Positions 32,867 to 42,402 of a stretch of 64,000 nucleotides of DNA are shown piece by piece. Position 1 is the first letter of the stretch; every line of letters begins with the position of its first letter. The notes below the pieces were generated by a model, which saw only the letters and a program-made list of their open reading frames with translations, had not been told where the DNA came from and did no database searches. Source of the stretch: Candidatus Eremiobacterota bacterium (GTDB lineage: Bacteria; Vulcanimicrobiota; CADAWZ01; Ess09-12). Both the position numbers and the translations under genes were made by a program. The stretch lies in NCBI GenBank assembly GCA_031082125.1, contig JAVHLM010000028.1, forward strand, positions 1 through 64,000. The letters run 5' to 3'.

Positions 32867-34003
32867 GTGAAAAAGAGAAACTCCCGAGCCGCCTGCCCCG
32901 CCATTCTTGCCGATGACTACAAAAAGTCGCTGGGACTCTCCCAGGAAGAGTACGCCCTCTATGACAGGGCAAGGGGGGGGCTCCTGGTCACCGAGGCACA
33001 GGGCATTGCCGCTCTCCCTGAAAAAGCCCTTGCCTCCCTCTCACTGAAGAGACTCGTTACCCGGTCCAGGGCGCCCGACGGGCAGCAGCTTTTCTGGGCC
33101 GCTGATCCCGTGGCCCTCCTTGAAGAAGGGAGGCTCGCCGCGCTGGGAACGCCGGTAAAAATTCTCGAGGCGGTTTCGCCTTTCCAGAAAATCGAGATCC
33201 ACGGGCACCGCCTCTTCTCTTATTTCAAGCTCAACGGCAACATCCAGTTCCACTCCGGTGAATATGCACTCTGCCGGTATCCCAAGGCGGGCCTCCCTGC
33301 GGAGCTCCTGCAAAAACCCGCCAGGGCCCTTATCCTTGGAGGCGGCGACGGCCTCATCGCAGGGGATCTTCTCCCTTACAATCCCCGGGAAGTCATTATC
33401 GTGGAGCTTGACGGGCTTCTTACGGAGATATTCAGGCACAGCGAGCAAGGGAGGAGAATCTCACAGGGCGCCCTGGAGGCGAAAAAGGTGAAGGTCGTTA
33501 CCGATGATGCCTTCAGCTTCCTGAGGGGGCACAGGGGCTCCTATGACCTGGTTTTCGCCGATATGGAGCTCCACTGGACCCGGAGAGCCCGGGGAGATTC
33601 CCTGGGCCGCGACTATATCGGGATGCTCTCAATGATGGGGGCCCTTCTCGCTGACGGGGGCATATTTGTTGCGATGCCTGCAATGGATGAGAGGGAGGCC
33701 CGGTTCTTCCAGAGGGAGATTCTCCCGCTGCTGGAAGAATACGGCCCAAGGGAGAGGAGGCCCGGCCAGAGGGAGCGCTGTGACTGGCATTACTTCCTTT
33801 TTCGGCAGTTCTTCCCCTCAGTGAAGAGAATGATGCTGAAGATGTTTTTTACCGGCGGGCACCTCCTTTATTTATGCTCCTTCAGCCCCATCGATGAAAA
33901 GAAGATAAGGCGCCTGCTGAAGGCCCGCATGGCGGCGGGGCGCCTGAGGCTGGGGCGCCCCGGCTCCTTCGAGCCAAGGGTATTCTATTGTCAAGACCAC
34001 TGA
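32867..34003 (+). CDS. Spermidine-synthase-like methyltransferase-fold protein
   Basis: 378 residues, starting at GTG 32867 just 13 bases after the lipoprotein gene. Residues about 100-300 follow spermidine synthase: SPFQKIEIHGHRLFSYFKLNG, then HSGEYALCRYP, the nucleotide-binding ALILGGGDGLIAGDLL, VIIVELD and a VFADMELH acidic strand. The usual catalytic region DxxDP is not obvious (VFADME), so aminopropyl transfer is uncertain, and a methyltransferase role is possible. The first 100 and last 80 residues are unlike SpeE. The promoter of the synthase operon lies across its stop codon. Confidence 0.7.
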   Translation: MKKRNSRAACPAILADDYKKSLGLSQEEYALYDRARGGLLVTEAQGIAALPEKALASLSLKRLVTRSRAPDGQQLFWAADPVALLEEGRLAALGTPVKILEAVSPFQKIEIHGHRLFSYFKLNGNIQFHSGEYALCRYPKAGLPAELLQKPARALILGGGDGLIAGDLLPYNPREVIIVELDGLLTEIFRHSEQGRRISQGALEAKKVKVVTDDAFSFLRGHRGSYDLVFADMELHWTRRARGDSLGRDYIGMLSMMGALLADGGIFVAMPAMDEREARFFQREILPLLEEYGPRERRPGQRERCDWHYFLFRQFFPSVKRMMLKMFFTGGHLLYLCSFSPIDEKKIRRLLKARMAAGRLRLGRPGSFEPRVFYCQDH

Positions 34004-34016
34004 TTTCATATATAAT
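33988..34016 (+). promoter_or_regulatory. Strong sigma70 promoter of the synthase operon
   Basis: TTGTCA (33988-33993), exactly 17 bases, then TATAAT (34011-34016). It lies at the end of the spermidine-synthase-like gene and about 60 bases before the radical SAM gene, so 34082-44555 can be transcribed on its own. Confidence 0.75.
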
Positions 34017-34081
34017 CTCCTTGCGGCTCCAGGCCGTTGCCATGAAAGGAGGGCCGCGGGAAGGCGTGCTTCCCCGTGACT

Positions 34082-35161
34082 ATGAAAAGAAAAGTGAGAA
34101 CGCTGCTTGAGTTCACCGGAAGCCATGGGCTTGACCAGCGGCAGTCCTATGAGCTGCTCTTGAAGCTCTCGCTCTGTGAAGAAGGCACCAGGGGAGGGAA
34201 GGTGCCAAGGCCCCTCTTTGTCACCATCGACCCGGTGAATGCATGCAACCTGAAATGCCGGTGGTGCAACGCAGACTTCCTGCTCAGGCAGAAAACCCGG
34301 ATGATCTCGAGAGACACCCTGTACTCCCTCATCGATTTTCTTCTCACATGGGATGACGGAGTTGACGCCGTGACTTTCAGCGGCGGCGGCGAGCCCCTGG
34401 TCCATCCCCAGTTTGCCGGGGTCCTTGAAAAGTGCCTGCAGCGCTCCCTGATAACAGGAATCTCCACCAACGGGGTGAAAATCGGTGATTATGCCGAGCT
34501 CATCTCGCGCTGCCACTGGGTGGGCGTCTCAGTCGATGCAGGATCGGGAGCCCTGATGAAGGAGCTCAAAGGCTATGATTATTTTGACGGGATCATGGAA
34601 AGCCTGAGGAGGCTCACCGAGCTCAGCAGGAAGAAGCGCAGGCCTCTCACGGAAAAGCCCCTGGGGTGCGGCGTGCTCTTCCGCTACCTTGTGAGCCGTG
34701 AGAACGTCCACGAGCTTGCCCTGGCGGCACGGAAGGCCAAGGAGGCGGGATGCGGAAGCTTCTACTACAGGCCGGCGTCCCTTCCCTGGCACAGGAGGGA
34801 GGAAGCCTCCCCCGGTGATGAGGGGCTCGGCGGCATGGAAGAGCTGTTTCTCGAGGAGGCGGCCAGGGCAGGTGCACTTGAAGACAGGGACTTCAGGATA
34901 TGGGGATATACCGACACTCCGCCCAGGACGGGGAGGACCTGCAGGGAGCTGCTGTCAACGGCACTCTTCATGCCGGCCCTGGAGGGCAGCGAGGATGAGT
35001 TTGACCTGGGCCTCTGCTATGACAGGCGGGGCGATGAGAAGCTCCTGCTGGGAAAGTCACTGAAATCTCCCCGCGATGCCGCGGCACTGTGGGGAAGCGG
35101 GAGGCACCGGGATATGGTGGAAAGCATTGATACCGCCTGCTGTCCCCGCTGCCCCCGTTGA
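34082..35161 (+). CDS. Radical SAM enzyme
   Basis: About 359 residues; ATG 34082 is preferred, with an in-frame GTG six bases earlier. The [4Fe-4S]/AdoMet motif is CNLKCRWC at about residue 55, followed by TFSGGGEPLVHP and GISTNGVKIG, which are the standard second and third elements of a radical SAM barrel. The C-terminus has a CCPRC cluster that could hold an auxiliary iron-sulphur centre. Such enzymes make radical-based modifications of peptides, lipids or cofactors. It is the first gene of the operon and its stop lies just upstream of the synthase start, so it probably acts on the product or a precursor. Confidence 0.88.
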   Translation: MKRKVRTLLEFTGSHGLDQRQSYELLLKLSLCEEGTRGGKVPRPLFVTIDPVNACNLKCRWCNADFLLRQKTRMISRDTLYSLIDFLLTWDDGVDAVTFSGGGEPLVHPQFAGVLEKCLQRSLITGISTNGVKIGDYAELISRCHWVGVSVDAGSGALMKELKGYDYFDGIMESLRRLTELSRKKRRPLTEKPLGCGVLFRYLVSRENVHELALAARKAKEAGCGSFYYRPASLPWHRREEASPGDEGLGGMEELFLEEAARAGALEDRDFRIWGYTDTPPRTGRTCRELLSTALFMPALEGSEDEFDLGLCYDRRGDEKLLLGKSLKSPRDAAALWGSGRHRDMVESIDTACCPRCPR

Positions 35162-35214
35162 AAACCTTGCGGGGAGCCGTCCGGGGGATACCAGGATCCG
35201 GCGTGGGAAAAATT

Positions 35215-38200
35215 ATGAAACAATGGGATGAGTCCTTCACAATCGTTGATATATTGAAATGGCGGGCTGAGCACGAGCCTTCAGCCCGGGCCTTCACTTT
35301 TCTTAAAGACGGCATCGTTGAGGAGACAATGCTCACCTACGGTGGGCTTTTCAGGGAGGCCCGGCGCGTGGCCGCCGAGCTTCAGAGGCTCTGCGCCCCG
35401 GGGGACAGGGCACTCCTGCTCTACCCCCATGGCCTGGAGTTTATCAAGGCGTTCTTCGGCTGCCTGTTTGCAGGCGTGATAGCCGTGCCGGCACCGCCGC
35501 CCGATACGGTGCGGCTCAGCAGAACGCTCCCGATGCTCCAGGCCCTTGCCGCTGACTCAAAAGCCTCGGTACTCATCTCCACGGGAAAAATCATAGATCT
35601 CCTCGAAGAAAGAGCCTGCGACATGCCGGAGCTGAAAGAGCTGCACCGCTGCTGCACAGACAGCCCCGGCGCCATTGAAGCATGCGCCGCGGGGCCCGTT
35701 CCCCGGGGGATTGATGAGCTGGCCTACCTGCAATACACCTCGGGCTCCACAGCCTGCCCGAGAGGAGTGATGATCAGCCACAGGAATATTGTCCACCATT
35801 CGGAGCGCCTGAGGCAGACCTGGGAGCACGGGGACGGCGCCATCATGGTGAACTGGCTTCCCCACTTCCATGATTTCGGCCTTGTTGACGGCATCATCGA
35901 GCCCCTCTATGCAGGGATTCCCTGCTACACCATGCCGCCCGCTGCCTTCCTCAAGTATCCTCACCGGTGGCTTGAGGCCATATCACGCTACGGCGCATCT
36001 CACAGCATTGCGCCCGATTTTGCCTATGAGCACTGCATATCACGGGTCACAGAGCGCCAGCGGCGCCACCTGGACCTGTCCTGCTGGAGAACAGCGGTTG
36101 ATGGCTCTGAGCCGGTGAGAAAAGCCACGGTTCTGAGCTTCTCAGAGATCTGCGCCCCCTGCGGATTTCTCAAGGAATCATTCTGCCCCGGGTACGGCCT
36201 CGCCGAAGCAACGCTTGCAGTGTCGGTAAAGCGACCGGGGGAGCCCCAGAGCTTCCTGACCCTGAGCGCCGGAGCTCTCGAGATGAACAGAGCGGCGCCC
36301 TGCGACTCCTCGCATGGCAGGACTATTGAGGCCGTGGGATGCGGAAGAGTGATAGAGACAATCCATGCCTTGATCGTGGACCCGGGGACAAGGAGGCCCC
36401 TGCCTTCCGGCAAGATAGGAGAGCTGTGGATAGCCGGCGGCCAGGTGGCCCTTGGTTACTGGAACAGGCCCGATGAGACAGAGGAGGTCTTCCGCGCCAC
36501 TCTCGAAGGCTCCGGCGAGGGACCGTTCCTTCGCACCGGCGACCTTGCCTTCTTTCGCGATAAAGTGCTTTTCATCACGGGGCGCCTCAAAGATCTCATA
36601 ATCATGGACGGCGTGAATTACAATCCCCAGGATATAGAGCACACCATCGAGGAGAGCCACCCCGCCTTGAAAAAATCCTTTGCCGTTGCCTTCCCGGTGA
36701 ACGGCGCCACCGGGGAGCAGATCGCCGCCATAGCGGAAGTGGAGCACCTTCCCGAGGCTCCCGGCGAGCTCCTCAAAACAATCAGGCAGGCCATAGCGGA
36801 ACGCCATGAGATAAGGCTTCACTCCCTCTCGCTGGCAAAGAAAGGCTCAATTTTAAAGACTTCAAGCGGAAAGCTCCAGCGTCGAGCCTGCAGGGAGAAA
36901 TTCCTTGGGGGCGATATGGCCATCCTCGCCCAGTGGGTGAAAAAGGGGGGGCAGGGAACGCCGTCGCCGCCGGGATTGGAGAAACCCGGGGCCGTTACAA
37001 GAGGTGACCTTGAAGAATGGCTTGCCGCGAAAATTGCCGGGCACCTTGAAATCGAAAAACAGCATGTGAGGATTGACGAGCCCTTTGCACAGTATGGCCT
37101 CAGCTCCAGAGTCGCGGCCACGCTGGCGGCCCTCCTGGAGGAATGGGGCGGCTTCGAGGTCTCTCCCGTCCTCTTCTGGGAATACCCGGACATCCAGTCC
37201 CTGGCAGGCCATCTTATCAGCGTCATTGAGAAAGGCCCGGGCTCCCCTGCCGCGGAGCCTCATTGTTCCCCTTACCGCTGGCGCGCTGAGGAAAAGCCCT
37301 CCTGTGAGCCCATCGCCATCGTGGGAATGGCCTGCCGCTTCCCCGGAGGCGCCGACACTCCGGAGATCCTCTGGAAGAGGCTCATGGAGGGTTTTGATGC
37401 CGTGACGGAGATCCCCCCCGAGCGCTGGGATGTGGAGGCTTTCTATGATCCCGATCCCGCGGCGCCTGGAAAAACCTGCTCAAGGTGCGGCGGCTTTCTC
37501 ACCGGCGTCGATCTCTTCGATCCCCTCTTCTTCGGAATCTCGCCCCGCGAGGCCGAGAGCGTCGATCCCCAGCAGCGCCTGCTCCTTGAGGTGATATGGG
37601 AAGCCCTCGAGCGGGGATGCCAGGACTGGAGCATTCTCAGCACGACGCCGACGGGAGTCTTCGTGGGAATCTCCTCCTTTGACTACCGGCACATGCTCAC
37701 GGCAGGGCACGATTACACCCGCCTTGATCCCTTCTCCCCCACGGGCCTCACCTCGTGGGGCGCCGCGGGAAGAATCTCCCATGCGATGGGCTTCAGGGGC
37801 CCCTCCATTGCCGTGGACACGGCATGCTCCTCGTCCCTTGTGGCACTGGATACAGCCTGTCTGAGCCTGCGGGGCGGGAGATGCCGGCAGGCTGTCGTCG
37901 GCGGCGTGAACCTCGTCCTCTCGCCGCTTGGAGCCATAACCTTTTCAAAGCTCGGAGCCCTCTCGAAATCAGGCCGCTGCAAAGCCTTTGACGCATCGGC
38001 GGACGGCTACGTGCGAAGCGAAGGCTGCGGCGCCGTCGTATTGAAAAGACTCTCAGATGCCATGACCGATGAGGATAGTATCGTGGCCGTCATACTCTCG
38101 ACTGCAGTCAATCAGAACGGCGGAGCGGGAGCTTTCACGGCGCCCAGCAGGGAAGCCCAGGCTGACCTTATGAGGCTGAGCCTCGATGAGGCAGGCCTTG

Positions 38201-41200
38201 CCCCCCGGGAAGTGGCCTATGTGGAGGCCCATGGCGCAGGAACCTGGATCGGGGATATTGCAGAAGCTGAAGCCCTGGCTTCGGTCTTCCCGGGCAGGAG
38301 AGAGCCCCCCCTTTTCATAGGCTCCCTCAAGTCAAACGTAGGTCACATGGAAGCGGCAGCGGGGATCGGGGGCCTTATCAAGGCAGTGCTCGTGGTGCAG
38401 CATGGCATGATCCCTCCCCACCTCCACTTTGCAGTGCCGAATCCCGCCATACCCTGGAGCCGCTCCTCCCTCGCCGTTCCCCGCATCCCATTGCCCCTGG
38501 CGCCGGAAGGGGTGAGAGCAATCGCTGCAGTGAGCAGTTTCGGCTTCAGCGGCACAAACGCCTTCGCACTCATTGAAAAGGCACCGCTCCCTCGGAACAG
38601 GGAGCACCCCGCGACGGGGGACACCGATATCCTCACTCTCTCGGCGCCCCGGGGGAAGGCTCTCTCCGAGAAAGCCCGGCAGATAAGAGATTACCTTGGA
38701 GCAGGAAGCCCGGCTCCTCTTCACTCACTCTGCTACTCGGCAAACCGCGGGAGAAAGTCCTTTCCCCTCAGGCTCAGTGTGACAGCGGCAACATGCGGCG
38801 AGCTTTCAGAGAAGCTTGAGGGATACCTTGCGGGGAGAAGGCCCCTGGGAGTCCATGAAAGCCCGGGGAAGGGAGTGCGCACGCAGGCTTTGGCCTTTCT
38901 TTTCTCCGGCCAGGCGGTACCCTGCCGTGAGAGTATGGCAGAGCTCTCGCAGGCCCACGAGGTTTTTCGTGACATCATCTGGCAGTGCGACGCCCTGTTC
39001 CACCGGCACTTCAGGAAATCCCTCCAAGGTGGCGGCCCAGTTGAGCAGACAGCCCTGGAGCGGCAGGCCGCGCTCTTTTCCCTTGAAATAGCCCTCTTTC
39101 AGCTCTGGCAATCCTGGGGCGTAAGGCCATCGGCGGTGCTGGGCCACAGCCTTGGAGAATACGCGGCAGCCTGCGCGGCGGGAGTTTTCACCGTCGAGGA
39201 AGGCTTTGCCCTTCTCTGCGAGAGGGGCCGCATTGCTGCCGCCCGGTGCGCCCGCGGTGCCATGATGACCGTTTTTGCCACCCGGGAACAGATCGGGAGG
39301 CTTATTAAAGGCTGCGGCCTCCCTGCAAGAGTTTTCGCGGCGGTGTACAACGGCCCTGAGATCATCACCCTCTCCGGGGAAGAGGGAGCGATGAAGACTC
39401 TGGAGGGAGTCCTGGAGCGCGAGCATCTCAGGCATGTCATGCGGGAAACGCCCCACCCGTGGCACTCACCATTGATGGAGCCTGCCTGTGCAGAGCTTGA
39501 GAAGGCCGCGGCCTCCCTTGCCTTGTCGAAGCCGACAGCAAGAATTTACTCTGGCATTACCAGCGCTGAGATGACGGACCACTGTACCGACTCCCGGTAC
39601 TGGTGCCGCCATCTCGTTGAGCCTGTCAATTTCCCTTCTGCAGTGGAGGCCATGCTCCATGATGGCTTTGAAACTTTCCTGGAAATCGGACCCGACTCCA
39701 CAGTAGCCGATATCGTGCAGTGCCTCCCGAGGGAAGAAGGCGCCGGGCCCGAGGCATATTCCAGCCTCAGGAGCGGAGTGACGCCTTCGCGGCAGCTCAC
39801 CGACACCCTGGGCGCCCTCTTCACAAGAGGGATCTCTGTTGACTGGAAGGAGTTTTACCGTTCCAGGCCGCGCGGAAAGACAGTGCTACCCACATACCCC
39901 TTCCAGCGCTCCCGCTACTGGATTGCCGGCAAAGAACTGCCGCATGTCAAAGGCCAGGAAAGCAGTCATGATGCCCCTGGCAGCCCTGCAGCCGGGATGC
40001 TCTTCGAGGTAAAATGGAAAAGGGCGCCCCGAAGGGAAAAGCCCTCATTGCAGGGTGAGGGTCTCTGGATTCTCTTCTGTGACGACGGAAGAACGGGGTC
40101 TTCCCTGTCATTGAGGCTTGAAAAGGCGGGCTTCAGCGTTGCATGCGCCCGGAAGGGAGGGCGGTATTGCCGCCATGGCAGCGGCCACTGGACAATCAAC
40201 CCTTCCAGGGCGGGACACTTCAGATCTTTTCTCAATGAGGCTTCGGGAGAAGGAGCACTGCCTCTCCGGGGAATCGCTTTTCTCTGGGGGCTTGACCTGC
40301 CTTTCCCGGGACACGTTCCTGACCTGAAAGCCCATGGAGAGAAAGCCTGGGGCGGGCTGATCCACGGGATTCACAGCCTTCTTGCTCTCGGTGTTGAGGC
40401 GCCTCTTTTCATCGTCACCCGCGGTGCCCAGCGCACCGGGAGCGAGAGCGGCGGGCTCTCCCCTCTCGCGACGCCCCTCTGGGCCCTTGGCAAGGTCCTC
40501 TCGGTGGAGCACCCCGGGCTCTGGGGAGGGATGATTGACTGCGATCCAGCCTCACCGGCGGCCGGCGTCGAGGAGGAGTTGCTCGCAGAGGAGCTCTTCA
40601 ACCCTGGCAGCGAGGATCATACAGCCTTCAGAAGCGGCATCCGGCTCACCGGCAAGCTGGAACATGCATTCCTCCCCCCTGTGAAGGCCCTGGACCTTCA
40701 CGGGGAGGGTCTTTACCTTATCACCGGCGGCAGCGGAACGCTGGGTCTTTCCCTTGCACGGTGGCTTCTCAGCAAAGGCGCGTCAGATATAATGCTCACT
40801 GGACGCAGCAGGCCGTCAGCAGGGGCGGCGAAGCTGAAAAAAGAATTTCCCCGCGCCATGGTGACTGCGATAGGGGCCGACGTCACCTCGCCAGAAGCCA
40901 TGAGCAGGGTTCTTGGTGAAATAAGGGAATCGGGGAAAAGGCTCCTGGGAGTCTTCCACCTGGCGGGGAGCTTCACCACCGGGCCCCTTGCCTCGGTCTC
41001 ACCAGGAAGGCTCATGCGGGAGACTGCTCCCAAGATCGAGGGATCGTGGAACCTCCACTGCCTCACCGGCAGAGATTATTCCGGCTTTTTCGTGATGTTT
41101 TCTTCAGCAGCGGCCGTCGTGGGTGGCCACGGCCTTGGCTCCTACGCCGCAGGCAACGCTTTCACCGATGCCCTGGCACAGCACCGTTGCCTGGAAGGGC

Positions 41201-42402
41201 TCCCCGCGCTCTCCATCAACTGGGGGCCCTGGGAAAGCGCTTCCAGGGGGAAAAAGCACGCCCTGGCGGAAAAATTCTCCCGGGTGGGCGTGAAGACCAT
41301 CCCCGACGGGAAAGCCTTTTCAATCCTCGAGAGCTTCCTTGGCGCCCTCTTGGTCCCGGGCGGAAAGACCTTTCCACCCCAGGTGTGCATCTATTCCGCA
41401 GACTTCCCGGTTCTCACGGGGTACATGCCGGGAAAAAGGCAGCGCTCATTTTTCTCTGCACTACTTCAGGAGAGTCCCGCGGAAGACCCTGATGGAAAGC
41501 CCCTGGAGCACAGGCAGGACGGACCTGTGCGCTCCCGCGTCTGCGAGGAAGTATACCGGCTTCTCAGGATCGAATCGGCCGATCCTTCCCTTGAGAGGAG
41601 AAGCTTCATGGACCTGGGAATGAACTCCCTTATGGCGGTGCAGCTCAGGACACGGCTCTCGTCGGTTTTCGGCATAAATCTCCCCGCAGACCTCGTGTAC
41701 CGTCATCCTGACATCGAGTCCGTCTCGGCCTTCATCACGGGGGAATCCCCTTCCCTCCGGGCCGGTGAAAAACCGGCGCCCCATAGAGCGAATAAATATG
41801 AAGGCGGCGAGAAGGTCATTTACCGCCTTGCAGGCGGGGAATTCCGCTTCTTCGCCGGGGCCATGGGCGCCCTCACCGCCAATGAGCCCTATGTGCAATC
41901 CTTCCCCGCTCTATACCTGGAAAGGGCCCTCACCGAAGAGCGGGCAATCCTCGTCATCACCGGGGACGCCCTCATCGGCTTCGCCCTCTGGGAGCCTCTC
42001 CCGGTCAAAGTCGAAGGCCATGAGGGATTCATGCTGATGACGGCCATCCTGAAAAAGGAATACCGCCGCTGCGGCCTGGGATCACGGCTGATTTACCTCA
42101 GGAATGAGCACCTCGGGATCGGGAGGAATATTCTTATCAACTCCATATTTGACGGGAGGCTGAAGGGATGGGCCCTGAGACTGGGCTTCAGAAAGGTGGG
42201 CTTTTCGCGCTTCGGCGCGGCATTTCTCAAATTTTACTGCGACTGCGACGGCGGGACCAGAAAAGAGGCCTGCGAGTTCCGTGACAGGGAATGCGAGCTC
42301 CTTGTCCACTTCCCCGGCTCGCCCTACCGCCCCTCGTACTGGCCTGATACCGCGGAGCTTTTTCAGGGGAGAAGAATATCAGCCGGAGGGGAACGGATAT
42401 GA
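35215..42402 (+). CDS. Modular polyketide/fatty-acyl synthase, FAAL-ACP-KS-AT-KR-ACP-GNAT
   Basis: About 2395 residues from ATG 35215; a GTG at 35203 with AGGA six bases ahead is a good alternative, and a TTG at 35158 lacks a site. Order: fatty-acyl-AMP ligase (1-570; YTSGSTACPRGVMISH, GYGLAEA, RTGDLAF), ACP1 (598-671, Ser in YGLSSR), ketosynthase (698-1125; Cys in DTACSSS, His in EAHGAGT and NVGHMEAAAG), acyltransferase (1225-1510; GHSLGEY, with HPWH where HAFH/YASH is usual), ketoreductase (1830-2010; GGSGTLG, Ser in FSSAA, Tyr in GSYAAGN), ACP2 (about 2107-2180, Ser in GMNSLM) and a GNAT domain (2198-2340; RRCGLGSRLI). No dehydratase, enoyl reductase or thioesterase is present. It would load a fatty acid, add one unit and reduce the ketone. 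Confidence 0.9.
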   Translation: MKQWDESFTIVDILKWRAEHEPSARAFTFLKDGIVEETMLTYGGLFREARRVAAELQRLCAPGDRALLLYPHGLEFIKAFFGCLFAGVIAVPAPPPDTVRLSRTLPMLQALAADSKASVLISTGKIIDLLEERACDMPELKELHRCCTDSPGAIEACAAGPVPRGIDELAYLQYTSGSTACPRGVMISHRNIVHHSERLRQTWEHGDGAIMVNWLPHFHDFGLVDGIIEPLYAGIPCYTMPPAAFLKYPHRWLEAISRYGASHSIAPDFAYEHCISRVTERQRRHLDLSCWRTAVDGSEPVRKATVLSFSEICAPCGFLKESFCPGYGLAEATLAVSVKRPGEPQSFLTLSAGALEMNRAAPCDSSHGRTIEAVGCGRVIETIHALIVDPGTRRPLPSGKIGELWIAGGQVALGYWNRPDETEEVFRATLEGSGEGPFLRTGDLAFFRDKVLFITGRLKDLIIMDGVNYNPQDIEHTIEESHPALKKSFAVAFPVNGATGEQIAAIAEVEHLPEAPGELLKTIRQAIAERHEIRLHSLSLAKKGSILKTSSGKLQRRACREKFLGGDMAILAQWVKKGGQGTPSPPGLEKPGAVTRGDLEEWLAAKIAGHLEIEKQHVRIDEPFAQYGLSSRVAATLAALLEEWGGFEVSPVLFWEYPDIQSLAGHLISVIEKGPGSPAAEPHCSPYRWRAEEKPSCEPIAIVGMACRFPGGADTPEILWKRLMEGFDAVTEIPPERWDVEAFYDPDPAAPGKTCSRCGGFLTGVDLFDPLFFGISPREAESVDPQQRLLLEVIWEALERGCQDWSILSTTPTGVFVGISSFDYRHMLTAGHDYTRLDPFSPTGLTSWGAAGRISHAMGFRGPSIAVDTACSSSLVALDTACLSLRGGRCRQAVVGGVNLVLSPLGAITFSKLGALSKSGRCKAFDASADGYVRSEGCGAVVLKRLSDAMTDEDSIVAVILSTAVNQNGGAGAFTAPSREAQADLMRLSLDEAGLAPREVAYVEAHGAGTWIGDIAEAEALASVFPGRREPPLFIGSLKSNVGHMEAAAGIGGLIKAVLVVQHGMIPPHLHFAVPNPAIPWSRSSLAVPRIPLPLAPEGVRAIAAVSSFGFSGTNAFALIEKAPLPRNREHPATGDTDILTLSAPRGKALSEKARQIRDYLGAGSPAPLHSLCYSANRGRKSFPLRLSVTAATCGELSEKLEGYLAGRRPLGVHESPGKGVRTQALAFLFSGQAVPCRESMAELSQAHEVFRDIIWQCDALFHRHFRKSLQGGGPVEQTALERQAALFSLEIALFQLWQSWGVRPSAVLGHSLGEYAAACAAGVFTVEEGFALLCERGRIAAARCARGAMMTVFATREQIGRLIKGCGLPARVFAAVYNGPEIITLSGEEGAMKTLEGVLEREHLRHVMRETPHPWHSPLMEPACAELEKAAASLALSKPTARIYSGITSAEMTDHCTDSRYWCRHLVEPVNFPSAVEAMLHDGFETFLEIGPDSTVADIVQCLPREEGAGPEAYSSLRSGVTPSRQLTDTLGALFTRGISVDWKEFYRSRPRGKTVLPTYPFQRSRYWIAGKELPHVKGQESSHDAPGSPAAGMLFEVKWKRAPRREKPSLQGEGLWILFCDDGRTGSSLSLRLEKAGFSVACARKGGRYCRHGSGHWTINPSRAGHFRSFLNEASGEGALPLRGIAFLWGLDLPFPGHVPDLKAHGEKAWGGLIHGIHSLLALGVEAPLFIVTRGAQRTGSESGGLSPLATPLWALGKVLSVEHPGLWGGMIDCDPASPAAGVEEELLAEELFNPGSEDHTAFRSGIRLTGKLEHAFLPPVKALDLHGEGLYLITGGSGTLGLSLARWLLSKGASDIMLTGRSRPSAGAAKLKKEFPRAMVTAIGADVTSPEAMSRVLGEIRESGKRLLGVFHLAGSFTTGPLASVSPGRLMRETAPKIEGSWNLHCLTGRDYSGFFVMFSSAAAVVGGHGLGSYAAGNAFTDALAQHRCLEGLPALSINWGPWESASRGKKHALAEKFSRVGVKTIPDGKAFSILESFLGALLVPGGKTFPPQVCIYSADFPVLTGYMPGKRQRSFFSALLQESPAEDPDGKPLEHRQDGPVRSRVCEEVYRLLRIESADPSLERRSFMDLGMNSLMAVQLRTRLSSVFGINLPADLVYRHPDIESVSAFITGESPSLRAGEKPAPHRANKYEGGEKVIYRLAGGEFRFFAGAMGALTANEPYVQSFPALYLERALTEERAILVITGDALIGFALWEPLPVKVEGHEGFMLMTAILKKEYRRCGLGSRLIYLRNEHLGIGRNILINSIFDGRLKGWALRLGFRKVGFSRFGAAFLKFYCDCDGGTRKEACEFRDRECELLVHFPGSPYRPSYWPDTAELFQGRRISAGGERI

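Noticed and set aside
35158-35214. TTG start of the synthase at 35158
   Set aside because: No ribosome site; the family normally starts near the MKQWDESFTIVD segment, which has an ATG at 35215 and a better GTG at 35203.
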